From the NCBI GenBank assembly GCA_030066685.1, contig JASJBF010000018.1, positions 1 to 64,000 on the forward strand: a stretch of DNA of 64,000 bases. Reading direction: 5' to 3'. Position 1 is the first letter of the stretch, and each line of letters opens with the position of its first letter. This stretch comes from Kiloniellales bacterium (GTDB taxonomy: Bacteria > Pseudomonadota > Alphaproteobacteria > Kiloniellales > JAKSBE01). The position numbers were made by a program, and so were the translations under genes. Positions 33,675-42,007 of the stretch are shown here, piece by piece. Below the pieces are notes generated by a model that did no database searches, was not told the DNA's origin, and was given only the letters and a program-made list of their open reading frames with translations.

Positions 33675-34694
33675 TCAGTAGACAAGGTCGTCCTCGCCCT
33701 TGTTGTCGGCGATGATGATCTCCTCCTTGTCGGCGAGGTCCTTCGCGGTCTGGACCAGGTACATCTGGGCCTCGTCGACGTCGCGCAGCCGGACCGGCCC
33801 CATGGCCTCCATGTCCTCGCGCAGGATCTTGGCCGCGCGTTCCGACATGTTGGAGAAGAACAGCTCGCGCAGGGTCTCGGAGGCGCCCTTGAGGGCGATC
33901 CCGAGCTTGTCGTTCTCGATGTTGCGCAGCAGGGTCTGGACGCCGCTGGGGTCCAGCTTGCCGAGGTCCTCGAAGGTGAACATCAGGGCCCGGATCTTCT
34001 CCGAGGACTCCGGGCTGCGCTCCTCCAAGGCCGAGAAGAAGCGGCCCTCGACGCTGCGGTCCAGGAAGTTGAAGATCTCGGCCATCTGCTCGTGGGCGTC
34101 GCGTCGGCTGGTCCGCGCCAGGTTGGACATGAACTCGGTGCGCAGGGTGCGCTCGACGTTGTCCAGCACGTCCTTCTGGACCGCCTCCATGCGCAGCATC
34201 CGCATCACCACTTCCATGGCGAACGGCTCGGGCAGCTGGGCCAGGACCGCGGCGGCGTGGTCGGCGCGGATCCGCGACAGGACGACGGCGACGGTCTGCG
34301 GGTACTCGTTCTTGAGGTAGTTGGCCAGGACCGTCTCGTTGACGTTGCCCAGCTTGTCCCACATGGTCCGGCCGGCGGGACCGCGGATCTCCTCCATGAT
34401 CGAGTCGACCTTCTCGCGGTCCAGGACCCGGCTCAGCAGGCGCTCGGTGGTCTCCATGTTGCCGACCAAGGAGCCGGTGCTGGAGATCTGGTCGGCGAAG
34501 TCGACGAAGAGGCGCTCGACGACGTCGGAGCTGACCATGCCCAGGGTCGCCATGACCTGGGACAGCTCCTTGATCTCCTCGTCGTCCATCAGGGAGAAGA
34601 GGTTGCTGGCGCCCTCTTCGCCGAGGGCCATCAGCAGGATCCCGGCCTTCTCGGGACCGCTGAGCGAGCGGTAGTCTTCCCTGGCGCCGCGCAT
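33675..34694 (-). CDS. fliG: Flagellar motor switch protein FliG
   Basis: 339 aa, the usual length. Three armadillo-like domains, including the N-terminal FliF-binding part ([20 protein letters not shown]), the [20 protein letters not shown] middle, EHPQT-like motif seen as [11 protein letters not shown], and the C-terminal torque helix with charged residues ([20 protein letters not shown]). Torque generation and switching in the C-ring. Confidence 0.95.
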   Translation of the reverse strand: MRGAREDYRSLSGPEKAGILLMALGEEGASNLFSLMDDEEIKELSQVMATLGMVSSDVVERLFVDFADQISSTGSLVGNMETTERLLSRVLDREKVDSIMEEIRGPAGRTMWDKLGNVNETVLANYLKNEYPQTVAVVLSRIRADHAAAVLAQLPEPFAMEVVMRMLRMEAVQKDVLDNVERTLRTEFMSNLARTSRRDAHEQMAEIFNFLDRSVEGRFFSALEERSPESSEKIRALMFTFEDLGKLDPSGVQTLLRNIENDKLGIALKGASETLRELFFSNMSERAAKILREDMEAMGPVRLRDVDEAQMYLVQTAKDLADKEEIIIADNKGEDDLVY

Positions 34695-34718
34695 GTCTCT
34701 CTGCTCCTCCGGTCCCGC

Positions 34719-36407
34719 TCAGGCCTGCTCGAAGAGCCAGGAGCGGATGATCGACACCGCCTCTTCCGGGTGCTTGTCGACGATCTCGCCGATCTTCTTC
34801 ATCGAGGACTCGCGCACCCGGCCCTCGACCATGTTGAGGTCGATCATCCGCTCGAGCTCGGCGTGGCTTTCCTGCGCCGGCGACGGCGGGCTGCCGCCCG
34901 GCCCCTCGAGAGCCGGCGTGCCGGCGGCGGCGAGGGCCTGAACGGCGCCGGCCTCGCCCTGGGCCAGGGCGGGGTTGACACCGCCCGGCAGGGCCGCGAC
35001 CGGCTCCTCGGCCTGCGATTCCAGGAGGCGCCCCATCAGCGGGCGGATCACGAAGAGCAGAGCGAGGATGGCGATCAGGCCGAGGACGCCGAGCTCGACG
35101 ATCCGCAGCAGGGCGCCTTGGCTCAGTCCGAAGAAGTCCCAGATCGGCGAGCCCGCCTCGCCGGCCTCGAGGTCGGCGAAGGGCATGGTGACGATCTCGA
35201 TCACGTCGCCGCGCTCCTGGTCGAAACCGATCGCCGAGCGGGCCAGGGCGGCCAGCTGGTCCAGCTCCTGCTGGGGCCGCGGCGTGTAGACCGCCTCGCC
35301 GGCCTCGTTGGTCGCGGTCGCGCCGTTGACCAGGATCGCGACCGAGAGCCGGCGGACCACGCCACTCTCCCGGACGTGGGTCTTGACCACCTTGGAGATC
35401 TCGAAGTTGACCGTTTCCTCGACCCGCTGGGATTGGCTCTGGCTGTTGGTCTGGCCCTCGGCGCCAAGGTCGGTGTCCGGCAGGTTGGTGCCGACGGTCA
35501 CCGGCTCCGGCCCCTCGCTGTCCTGGTTGCTGCTCGACTCCTCGACGGTCTGGGTCGAGCGTACGACCTGGCCGTCGGGGTCGTAGGTCTCCGAGTTCTC
35601 GGTGATCCGGTCGAAGTCCATGTCGGCCGAGACCTGGACCCGGACGTTGCCCGGGCCGAGCGAGCGCTCGAGCAGGGATTCCGCGGTCCGCGCCAGGCGG
35701 CGCTCGTAGGCCAGGCGCAGGTCCTCGGCGTTGGAGCTGGCGCCGGCCTCGCCGGTCGCGTCGTTGCCGGCGGCCAGGAGCGCGCCGCGGTCGTCGACGA
35801 TGGAGACCATGCCGGGGGCAAGCCCGGGGACCCCGGCGGCGACCATGTGCTGGATCGCCAGGGTCTGGCGCCGGTCCAGCTCGCCGCCGCGCAGGGAAAG
35901 GACGATCGAGGCGCTGGGCTGCTCGCGCTCGCGGGAGAAGAGCTGGCGGCGCGGCAGCACCAGGTGGACCCGGGCCTTGTCGACCAGCCCGAGGGAGGCG
36001 ATGCTGCGCGCCAGCTCGCCCTCGAGCGCGCGCAGGTGGTTGATGTCCTGCACAAAGCGCGTGGTGCCGAAGCCTTCGGAGCGGTCGAAGATCTCGTAGC
36101 CCACCGAGCCGCCGCTGGGCAGGCCCTGCTCGGCCATGGCCAGGCGCAGGCGCGCGACCTGGTCGCCGGGCACCAGGATACGGCTGCCGTCGGGCGAGAC
36201 GTCGTAGGGGACCTTGAGCTGCTCCAGCCGGGTCACGATCTCGCCGCTGTCCTGGGCCGGAAGCCCGCCGTAGAGCAGGGCCAAGTTCGGGCTCGCGACC
36301 CGTCCGGTGAGGAAGACGAAGAAGGCCAGGGTGGCGGCGCCGACCAGCCCGAGGATCGCCAGGCGGGCGGGGCCCAAACTGCGGAGGGTGTCGAACAGTG
36401 CCGTCAC
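34719..36407 (-). CDS. fliF: Flagellar MS-ring protein FliF
   Basis: 562 aa. N-terminal membrane helix (LAILGLVGAATLAFFVFLTG), ring-building motifs in the periplasm (GGLPAQDSGEIVTRLEQLKV, ALEGELARSIASLGLVDKAR), and a second helix near 445-475 (LLRIVELGVLGLIAILALLFVI). The cytosolic tail binds FliG (VSIIRSWLFEQA at the end). First gene of the long minus-strand early flagellar operon. Its upstream region has a CtrA box and palindromic FlbD-like sites. Confidence 0.95.
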   Translation of the reverse strand: MTALFDTLRSLGPARLAILGLVGAATLAFFVFLTGRVASPNLALLYGGLPAQDSGEIVTRLEQLKVPYDVSPDGSRILVPGDQVARLRLAMAEQGLPSGGSVGYEIFDRSEGFGTTRFVQDINHLRALEGELARSIASLGLVDKARVHLVLPRRQLFSREREQPSASIVLSLRGGELDRRQTLAIQHMVAAGVPGLAPGMVSIVDDRGALLAAGNDATGEAGASSNAEDLRLAYERRLARTAESLLERSLGPGNVRVQVSADMDFDRITENSETYDPDGQVVRSTQTVEESSSNQDSEGPEPVTVGTNLPDTDLGAEGQTNSQSQSQRVEETVNFEISKVVKTHVRESGVVRRLSVAILVNGATATNEAGEAVYTPRPQQELDQLAALARSAIGFDQERGDVIEIVTMPFADLEAGEAGSPIWDFFGLSQGALLRIVELGVLGLIAILALLFVIRPLMGRLLESQAEEPVAALPGGVNPALAQGEAGAVQALAAAGTPALEGPGGSPPSPAQESHAELERMIDLNMVEGRVRESSMKKIGEIVDKHPEEAVSIIRSWLFEQA

Positions 36408-36526
36408 GCGCTGCGATCTCTTACGCTGATAGAGCTAGGTCCTTCGGGAAGATCTTGGCTCTTCCGTAACTCAACCCTTCGACATAAGCCGACAGGCGGA
36501 GTAGGCCTAACTTACTGCGCTGACGG

Positions 36527-36580
36527 TAAAATCTCGGTTAACATGGGCAAGAATTGCCTATCCGGCCGGAAAAAATTGCC
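36527..36580 (-). promoter_or_regulatory. fliF control region: CtrA box and GGCA-N5-TGCC palindromes
   Basis: TAAA-ATCTCGG-TTAAC (36527-36542) fits TTAA-N7-TTAA at 7 of 8 fixed bases. GGCAAGAATTGCC (36546-36558) is a GGCA-N5-TGCC palindrome, and GGAAAAAATTGCC (36568-36580) a one-mismatch copy. No TGGC-N7-TTGC sigma-54 promoter accompanies them here, so by analogy with Caulobacter FlbD may repress rather than activate fliF. The rest of 36408-36729 is AT-rich and has no gene. Confidence 0.6.
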
Positions 36581-36729
36581 GGTTCGAGACGGGGCAAAAT
36601 TCTCAATTTGTATGAATTTTTACTTAATGCGATGGGGGTGGTGTACCGCGGAATTTGGAGCTTGGCGCCAGTTCGAAGTAGAAGTCCGCGATTTACTGCT
36701 GTAGGTGAAGTCGTTTCGCCCGGCTGTTC

Positions 36730-37062
36730 TCAGTCGGAGTCGCCTTGACCGGCGCCGGCGAGGGCCAGGGCCTCTTCTTCCTCGTGCGGGCGGCGGTACT
36801 GCTGCAGCCGGGTCGTGCGCAGGCCGCGCATGCCGTGGGCGTCGATCAGACGCTGCCACGAGAGGAACTCCTCGACCGAGAGCTTGTAGCGCTTGCAGGC
36901 GTCCTCGAGGCTGATCAAGCCAGTCCTTACGCCCGCCACAACCTCGGCCTTGCGCCGCACCACCCAACGCTTGGTGTTGGGGGGCGGGAGGTCGTCGATG
37001 GTCATCGGCTTGCCGGCCGGTCCCATCGCCGTGTTCGACCTACCTGGACGAGTCATCTCCAT
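36730..37062 (-). CDS. sciP: Small CtrA inhibitory protein SciP (DUF1153)
   Basis: 110 aa. The core is highly typical: GKPMTIDDLPPPNTKRWVVR, RKAEVVAGVRTGLISLEDAC, LSVEEFLSWQRLIDAHG, LRTTRLQQYRR. It has a helix-turn-helix-like fold; in Caulobacter it binds CtrA and blocks CtrA-driven transcription in G1 cells. A Met-rich N terminus (MEMTRPGRSNTAMG) gives a few possible starts. It is placed between flgE and fliF. A CtrA-type box lies about 115 bp upstream, consistent with a negative feedback loop. Confidence 0.92.
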   Translation of the reverse strand: MEMTRPGRSNTAMGPAGKPMTIDDLPPPNTKRWVVRRKAEVVAGVRTGLISLEDACKRYKLSVEEFLSWQRLIDAHGMRGLRTTRLQQYRRPHEEEEALALAGAGQGDSD

Positions 37063-37078
37063 TTTGGCTCCAAAATCA

Positions 37079-37122
37079 AAAAGCCGCCAAATCCTGATCC
37101 CGGAAGCTACGACTGCGGCTTT
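37079..37122 (-). terminator. Possible terminator upstream of sciP
   Basis: AAAGCCGC and GCGGCTTT pair across a 27-base loop, and on the minus strand the stem is followed by TTTTGATTTT. It may stop read-through from flgE before sciP. Confidence 0.35.
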
Positions 37123-37173
37123 AAAAAATCCCTAAACTCAGTGACTAAGCTGGCTGACAAATCTTTACCTAAT

Positions 37174-37188
37174 GTAAATAAGGGTTAA
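37174..37188 (-). promoter_or_regulatory. CtrA-type box upstream of sciP
   Basis: GTAA-ATAAGGG-TTAA; read on the minus strand TTAA-N7-TTAC, a 7 of 8 match. It lies 112 bp before the sciP start. Confidence 0.5.
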
Positions 37189-37193
37189 ACTAT

Positions 37194-37237
37194 TTGCGCC
37201 GTCGGCGAAAATTTCAAATAATAAGCCGACGGCGCAA
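37194..37237 (-). terminator. Terminator hairpin after flgE
   Basis: TTGCGCCGTCGGC (37194-37206) pairs perfectly with GCCGACGGCGCAA (37225-37237), a 13-bp stem with an AT-rich 18-base loop, 21 bp past the flgE stop. Confidence 0.65.
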
Positions 37238-37257
37238 GTATTTACCGATGATCTATT

Positions 37258-38526
37258 TTATCGGCGGATCCGAATCAGCTCCTCCAGCATCTCATCGGCC
37301 GTGGTGATGATCTTGGCGTTCGCCGAATATGCCCTTTGGGTGACGATCATGTTCGTGAACTCGTCGGCCAGATCGACCGTCGAGGCCTCGAGGGAAGAGG
37401 AGGAGACCGAGCCGGCGGCGCCGGTGTTGGCCTCCAGCAGGATCACGTTGCCCGAGCCGTCGGTCTCGATGTAGGCGTTGCCGTCGCGCAACTCCAGGCT
37501 GTTGGGGGCCGGGAAGACCGCCAGCGGCAGCTTGTAGATGGCCTGCTGCTGGCCGTTGTCGAAGAGCGCGGTGACGATGCCGTCGTTGTCGATGTTGACC
37601 CCGGTGAAGTTGCCGAAGCGGACTCCGTCCTGGTTGATGAAGGAGATCGCGAAGTTGCCGGCGAACTGGGTGATGCCGTCGGTCTGGCCCAGGGTGCCGA
37701 GGTTGGTCGAGATCGTGCTGGGCGCCGAGGTGGTGGCGGTCCAGGTGATGTCGATGTCCGGGAAGGTGATAGCGCTGGGGGTGCCGAAACCGTCGAAGGC
37801 GATGGAGCGGGCGACCGGACCGGCCACGGTGCCGCTGACCGCGCCAGTCGAGGCCAGGGTCGGGTCGTTGACCGTGATGTCCCATTCCGGCGTGGCCGAG
37901 TCGTAGACAAAGTCGACCTGCAGGTTGTGGGCGTTGCCCAGTGCATCGAAGATCTGGGCGGTGATGGAGTGGGTCTCGCCGTTGGCCGCCGTCGAGGGCA
38001 GGTTGGCGCCCAGGGACATTGCGGTCGTCGGCACCGCGTTGCCCGAGAGCGAGGAGACGTTCACCGTCTGGGTGCTGGACAGGACGCTGGGGGTCGCGGG
38101 CAGGGCGCCGGTGGTCGGATCCAGCGGCCAGCCCTGCAGGTAGTAGCCGCCGGAGTTGATCAGGTCGCCGTTCTCGTCGGTGGTGAACTGGCCGGCCCGG
38201 GTATAGAGGTAGTCGTTGCCGGGCCCCGGCGCCGCCGCCTCGTTGACCACGTAGAAGCCGTTGCCAACGATCGCGACGTCGGTCACCGAGGTGGTCGACT
38301 GCAGCAGGCCCTGGGCGTCGGCGGACTGCACCGGACGGGACTGCACGCCGCCTGGCGAGTGCAGGGTCTGGGACCCCGACTGGGTGACCAGGGTCGAGAA
38401 GCTGGTCCGCAGGCCCTTGTAGCCGACGGTGTTCACGTTGGCGATGTTGTCCGAGATCATGCCGATCGCCTGGCTCTGGGCGGTCAGCCCGGAGACGCCG
38501 GCGAACATGGCGCCGAAGATGCTCAT
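37258..38526 (-). CDS. flgE: Flagellar hook protein FlgE
   Basis: 422 aa. N-terminal rod/hook motif SIFGAMFAGVSGLTAQSQAIGMISDNIANVNTVGYKG-type sequence and the C-terminal partner segment (SSLEASTVDLADEFTNMIVT, RAYSANAKIITTADEMLEEL) are complete, with a FlgE D2 region rich in Thr/Ser/Gly between. Builds the hook. Last gene of the fliK-flgD-flgE unit. Confidence 0.94.
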   Translation of the reverse strand: MSIFGAMFAGVSGLTAQSQAIGMISDNIANVNTVGYKGLRTSFSTLVTQSGSQTLHSPGGVQSRPVQSADAQGLLQSTTSVTDVAIVGNGFYVVNEAAAPGPGNDYLYTRAGQFTTDENGDLINSGGYYLQGWPLDPTTGALPATPSVLSSTQTVNVSSLSGNAVPTTAMSLGANLPSTAANGETHSITAQIFDALGNAHNLQVDFVYDSATPEWDITVNDPTLASTGAVSGTVAGPVARSIAFDGFGTPSAITFPDIDITWTATTSAPSTISTNLGTLGQTDGITQFAGNFAISFINQDGVRFGNFTGVNIDNDGIVTALFDNGQQQAIYKLPLAVFPAPNSLELRDGNAYIETDGSGNVILLEANTGAAGSVSSSSLEASTVDLADEFTNMIVTQRAYSANAKIITTADEMLEELIRIRR

Positions 38527-38611
38527 GTCATTGCTCCCTCGTTCCGCCGGCGGGACGTCCCTGCGTCTCCGCCGCGCTGTCTTGGCTCAGATCGGCTTCT
38601 GCCTGGTGAAT

Positions 38612-39292
38612 TCAGCTCTGGTTGCCCGCCGCGCTCTCGGTGACGGAGACCACCTTGTCGATGGGTATCTTGAGGCCGTTCAGCGAGAGCACGACCTGGC
38701 CGTCGAGGATCTCGACCCCGGTCACGCGGCCGAGCGTGCCCTGCGCCACGGAAAGCGGCGCGTCGTCGCCGTCCACGGCGGTGACCATGGCCCGGTAGAC
38801 GCCGTCGGGCAGCGGGCTGCCGCCGTCGTCGGTGCCGTCCCAGTCCAGGCGGTGCAGGCCCGGCTCGGTCTCGCCGCCAAGAGTCCGGACGACCAGGCCG
38901 CTTTCGTCCTGGATCTGGATCGTGGTGCGCGCGGCCGTGGCGCTCAGGGCGTAGGTCAGGGTCGCCTGGCCGCCGTCGAGCGAAAGGAACTCGCTCTCGG
39001 CCTCGACGCTGCGCCCGATGTAGCTGGCGGCGCTGGTCAGCTGGTTGCCCAGCTGCAGGTCGATCATCTGCTCCAGCCGGTCGTTGGTCTTGATCGACTG
39101 CTCGACCTCGGTGAAGGCGACCAGCTGCTGGGTGAACTCGTTGGTGTCCATCGGCGACAGGGGATCCTGGTTCTGCAGCTGGGTGGTCAGCAGCAGCAGG
39201 AAGTTGTCGAAGGTCTCGGCCAGGCTCGCGGAATCCGCTGCCGCCTGCTGGCCGGTCTGGCTCGCCGCGCCGGTGGCGCCGTTGATCTCCAT
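38612..39292 (-). CDS. flgD: Hook assembly scaffold FlgD
   Basis: 226 aa. N-terminal conserved segment LAETFDNFLLLLTTQLQNQD PLSPMDTNEFTQQLVAFTEV (split here for length) identifies the hook cap, followed by a tudor/Fn3-like C-terminal part (GLHRLDWDGTDDGGSPLPDG). Directs FlgE polymerisation and is then removed. 85 bp from flgE. Confidence 0.93.
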   Translation of the reverse strand: MEINGATGAASQTGQQAAADSASLAETFDNFLLLLTTQLQNQDPLSPMDTNEFTQQLVAFTEVEQSIKTNDRLEQMIDLQLGNQLTSAASYIGRSVEAESEFLSLDGGQATLTYALSATAARTTIQIQDESGLVVRTLGGETEPGLHRLDWDGTDDGGSPLPDGVYRAMVTAVDGDDAPLSVAQGTLGRVTGVEILDGQVVLSLNGLKIPIDKVVSVTESAAGNQS

Positions 39293-39331
39293 GGGTCCTC
39301 GCTCCTCTCTCGTCCGTCAGGGGCCGCGCCG

Positions 39332-40714
39332 TCAGATCCGGATGTCGAGCCGACCGTCGCCGGCCGACCAGGTGAGGGTCAGGCTCTGCTCGAGCTCATC
39401 GGCGTCGGCCTGTCGTCCGGCCGCTCCCGGCCGCTCCCGGCTTTGCTCCTCGGCGGCCTGGAAGGGCTCGCCCTGCTGGTCCTGCAGCGAAAAGCTGAGG
39501 CTGCCCGACTCGGTCTTCAGCCCGGCGTCCTGCAGGGCCCGTTCCAGGCCGCGCAGGTCGCGCTGCATCAGGTCCAGGGTCTCGGCGCGCTCCGCGGTGA
39601 TCAGGGCGCGCACATGGCCGTCCTCGGCGATCTCGAGGCGGACCTGGACCCGGCCCAGCTCGGCCGGGTGCAGGCGGATCGAGATGCGGTCGTTGCCGGC
39701 GGCCACGGCGCGGCGGATCTGGACCGCGACCTGCTCGTTGGCGCCGCCGCGGGCCTCGGCCGCCGCCCCGCGCAGCAGGCCGGCGAAGTCGCCGGGGGCG
39801 GCCGCCGCAGGCGTGGCCGCCAGGCTCGGACGCAGGCCGCCGGCGCCGCCCGGGTCGACGCCAAGGGGATCGCCCGGCGCGGCGGCCACGGGGTCGACGG
39901 CGAGGCTCAGCAGGGTGTCCTTCGAAAGCGCCGCCGCGGCCGGCGCCGTGAGGGCGGCGCCGGTGGCCTCGGCCGTCGCGGCCGCTGTGCGGGCCTGTCC
40001 GCCCGTCGCAGCGGTGCCGCTTGCCCCCTTGAGGCCGCTCGACGCCGCCTTGGACCCGGCACCGCCGGCGGCGGAGGCCGCTGAGGCCTGGGCGACCTTC
40101 ACGGCGAGCGCCGCCTGGCCCGGGAGATCGGGCCCGGCCCTCCGATCAGCTTCGGCAAGCCTGGAGGGATCGTTCGCGGCGCCGGCCGGGGCCTTGGCTT
40201 CGGCTTGGCTTGCCGCGGCCGCGATCGCCGGGCGGAGATCGCCGCCGCGCGCCGCCTCAGGCCGTCCGGTCGCTTGCGAGGCGGCCGGACCGCCCGGCGG
40301 CCCGCTTTGCTCTGTCCCGGGCCCGGCGGTGGTCGCGGGCGCCAGCGGCGCTGCGGCGAGAGGCCGTTGCGCCTCCGGGCCTCCGGCGCGACCGAGCGCC
40401 GGCGCCGTGCCGGCCTCCGCGGCGGGCGCCGGAGCGGGCTGGCGCGCCGTCTGCCCGGCAGGATCGGGCGGCGGGGGTACCGGGTCGTCGCCGGGCGCGC
40501 GCTCGGCGGACGGCAGCGGACGGCCCTTGCCGGGCGCTTCGGCCGGGTCTCGGCGCTCGGCCGGGTCGTGCCGGCCGCCGGTCTCGGCCCCTGCGAGCGG
40601 CGCCTCCGGCCCCTCGCTGAGGATCAGGTCGAAGAGCCCGAGGGGACCGCCGGTCGCGTCCTGCGCGGCGCGGCCGTCCTGCCGGGGAGAATGATCGACG
40701 GGGAGTGCTTCCAT
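39332..40714 (-). CDS. fliK: Flagellar hook-length control protein FliK
   Basis: 460 aa. A very long Ala/Pro/Gly-rich low-complexity region (residues about 30-320, the molecular-ruler part) precedes a conserved C-terminal hook-control domain (QVAVQIRRAVAAGNDRISIRL, HPAELGRVQVRLEIAEDGHV, LDLMQRDLRGLERALQDAGL). First gene of the hook unit, with its own sigma-54 promoter. A second FliK-like gene lies at 24.6-26.1 kb. Confidence 0.85.
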   Translation of the reverse strand: MEALPVDHSPRQDGRAAQDATGGPLGLFDLILSEGPEAPLAGAETGGRHDPAERRDPAEAPGKGRPLPSAERAPGDDPVPPPPDPAGQTARQPAPAPAAEAGTAPALGRAGGPEAQRPLAAAPLAPATTAGPGTEQSGPPGGPAASQATGRPEAARGGDLRPAIAAAASQAEAKAPAGAANDPSRLAEADRRAGPDLPGQAALAVKVAQASAASAAGGAGSKAASSGLKGASGTAATGGQARTAAATAEATGAALTAPAAAALSKDTLLSLAVDPVAAAPGDPLGVDPGGAGGLRPSLAATPAAAAPGDFAGLLRGAAAEARGGANEQVAVQIRRAVAAGNDRISIRLHPAELGRVQVRLEIAEDGHVRALITAERAETLDLMQRDLRGLERALQDAGLKTESGSLSFSLQDQQGEPFQAAEEQSRERPGAAGRQADADELEQSLTLTWSAGDGRLDIRI

Positions 40715-40764
40715 CTTGGGCTACCGGATCCTGGTCTTTCCTACTTGGAACCGTCCCTGGATCT

Positions 40765-40779
40765 GCAAGCGGTGGGCCA
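40765..40779 (-). promoter_or_regulatory. Sigma-54 promoter of fliK-flgD-flgE
   Basis: On the minus strand TGGCCCACCGCTTGC: GG and GC separated by 10 bases, as required at -24/-12, about 50 bp before the fliK start. Confidence 0.75.
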
Positions 40780-40877
40780 TCCGGATCTCGCGCCGTAACT
40801 GGCTGATTCCAATGGAATTGTCTCGCGACGAGAGGCCCTCGAACCGGGCCGGCCGCGGCTTTCTGCCGGGGCGCCGC

Positions 40878-40909
40878 GGCAAGAGCTGCCCGCGGCGGCA
40901 AAGTCTGCC
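40878..40909 (-). promoter_or_regulatory. Two FlbD-like palindromes upstream of the fliK promoter
   Basis: GGCAAGAGCTGCC (40878-40890) and GGCAAAGTCTGCC (40897-40909) are two GGCA-N5-TGCC sites about 100-130 bp upstream of the sigma-54 promoter, in enhancer position. FlbD as the binding protein is inferred from the encoded FlbD and from Caulobacter. Confidence 0.6.
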
Positions 40910-40915
40910 GGGAGC

Positions 40916-41986
40916 TCAGGCCGGGGCCGGCAGGCGCGCCGCGGCGTCGGCGTGGGGGCGCTCCAGGAACGTCAGGATCGCCCGCGCGACCCTCTGGCAG
41001 CCGCGGCCGTCGTAGAGGGCGAGGGCGCGGCGGCGCATCTTGCCCAGACGCCCGGGGTCGTTGCGCAGCCCGAGCAGTCCGGAAAGGATGGCCGCGGTCG
41101 GGACCCTGCCGAAGCGGCCGAGGTAGGCGATCACGCCCTCGGCCTCCAGGGCCTGCCCGCGCAGCTCGTGGAAGCGGGTCAGGCCGAGGTTCAGGCTCGG
41201 CACCCCCAGGGTCAGGGCCTCGTCGGTGAGCCCGCCCAGGCCGAAGATGCCGAGGGAAGCGGCGGCCAGGCGCCGGGGGAAGTCGGCCGGATCGACCGCC
41301 AGGGTGAAGTGCCGCGGCCGCCGGGCGACCAGGGCGCGCAGGCGCGCCAAGTGGGGATTCAGCGCTCCGGCGACCGCGGTGACCGGAAAGTCGACCCTCG
41401 GGTCGGCAACCAGAGCCTCCAGGACCGGAACGGTCATGCCGTCCCGGTCGATGCCGCCCAGGCAGACCAGGCAGGAGAAGCGATCCGGCGGCGGCGCCTC
41501 GGCGGTCGGCCGCAGGTCGGTGAAGCGGCGGGCGATGAGGGCGTAGCGGGGACCGCGGTGCCAGGGCCCGGGCCGGGCGTCGGCCGGGGCCGGTTCGGGG
41601 TCGGCCGCGGTGTTGTTGAAGGTCAGGTCGGCGTAGTGCTTGGCGACCCCGCGGGCCGCCAGGTTGATGACCGGGCCGCGCCGTCGATAGAGGGCGATCA
41701 GGTCGCGGTCGGCGCCGTTGAGGTCGAGGATGGTGGCGTCGGGCGGGAAGGCCTCCAGGCCGTCGGCCTCGCGCTCGACGCGATGGCAGGCGAAGCCGAG
41801 GTCGCGGACGATGTCGAAGGTCGCCTCGGGCCCGCGCAGCGCGAAGCGGATCTCGGCCGCCGGCGCGTCCTCGCGCAGGGCTTCGGCCAGGGCGAGGCAG
41901 CGGGTGGCATGGCCCAGCCCCTCGGCCGGGCCGCGGTGGCCGCCGTCGAGCTCGCCGCCGAGGTTGAGCCGGAACAGCAGCCGCAT
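40916..41986 (-). CDS. PseG/SpsG-like nucleotide-sugar hydrolase or glycosyltransferase
   Basis: 356 aa with a GT-B fold. The N-terminal signature GLGHATRCLALAEAL matches PseG/SpsG (UDP-sugar hydrolase that releases the amino sugar before NeuB condensation). Other conserved parts are ATILDLNGADRDLI, CLVCLGGIDRDG and SLGIFGLGGLTDEALTLGVPSLNLG. Downstream of neuB by 21 bp, in an apparent operon: kinase-like, kinase-like, cytidylyltransferase, neuB, this gene. The order recalls Bacillus spsE-spsF-spsG. An alternative role as a glycosyltransferase cannot be excluded. Confidence 0.75.
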   Translation of the reverse strand: MRLLFRLNLGGELDGGHRGPAEGLGHATRCLALAEALREDAPAAEIRFALRGPEATFDIVRDLGFACHRVEREADGLEAFPPDATILDLNGADRDLIALYRRRGPVINLAARGVAKHYADLTFNNTAADPEPAPADARPGPWHRGPRYALIARRFTDLRPTAEAPPPDRFSCLVCLGGIDRDGMTVPVLEALVADPRVDFPVTAVAGALNPHLARLRALVARRPRHFTLAVDPADFPRRLAAASLGIFGLGGLTDEALTLGVPSLNLGLTRFHELRGQALEAEGVIAYLGRFGRVPTAAILSGLLGLRNDPGRLGKMRRRALALYDGRGCQRVARAILTFLERPHADAAARLPAPA

Positions 41987-42007
41987 GGCGCCTCGGCCCC
42001 TGCCGCC

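Noticed and set aside
36546-36580. GGCA-N5-TGCC palindromes read as sigma-54 promoters
   Set aside because: The distance between GG and GC is 8 bases, not 10, so they cannot be -24/-12 elements; better seen as activator or repressor sites.
40257-40901. 214-codon minus-strand frame overlapping fliK and its promoter
   Set aside because: Arg/Pro/Gly-rich and runs through the sigma-54 promoter; fliK itself is in a different frame.
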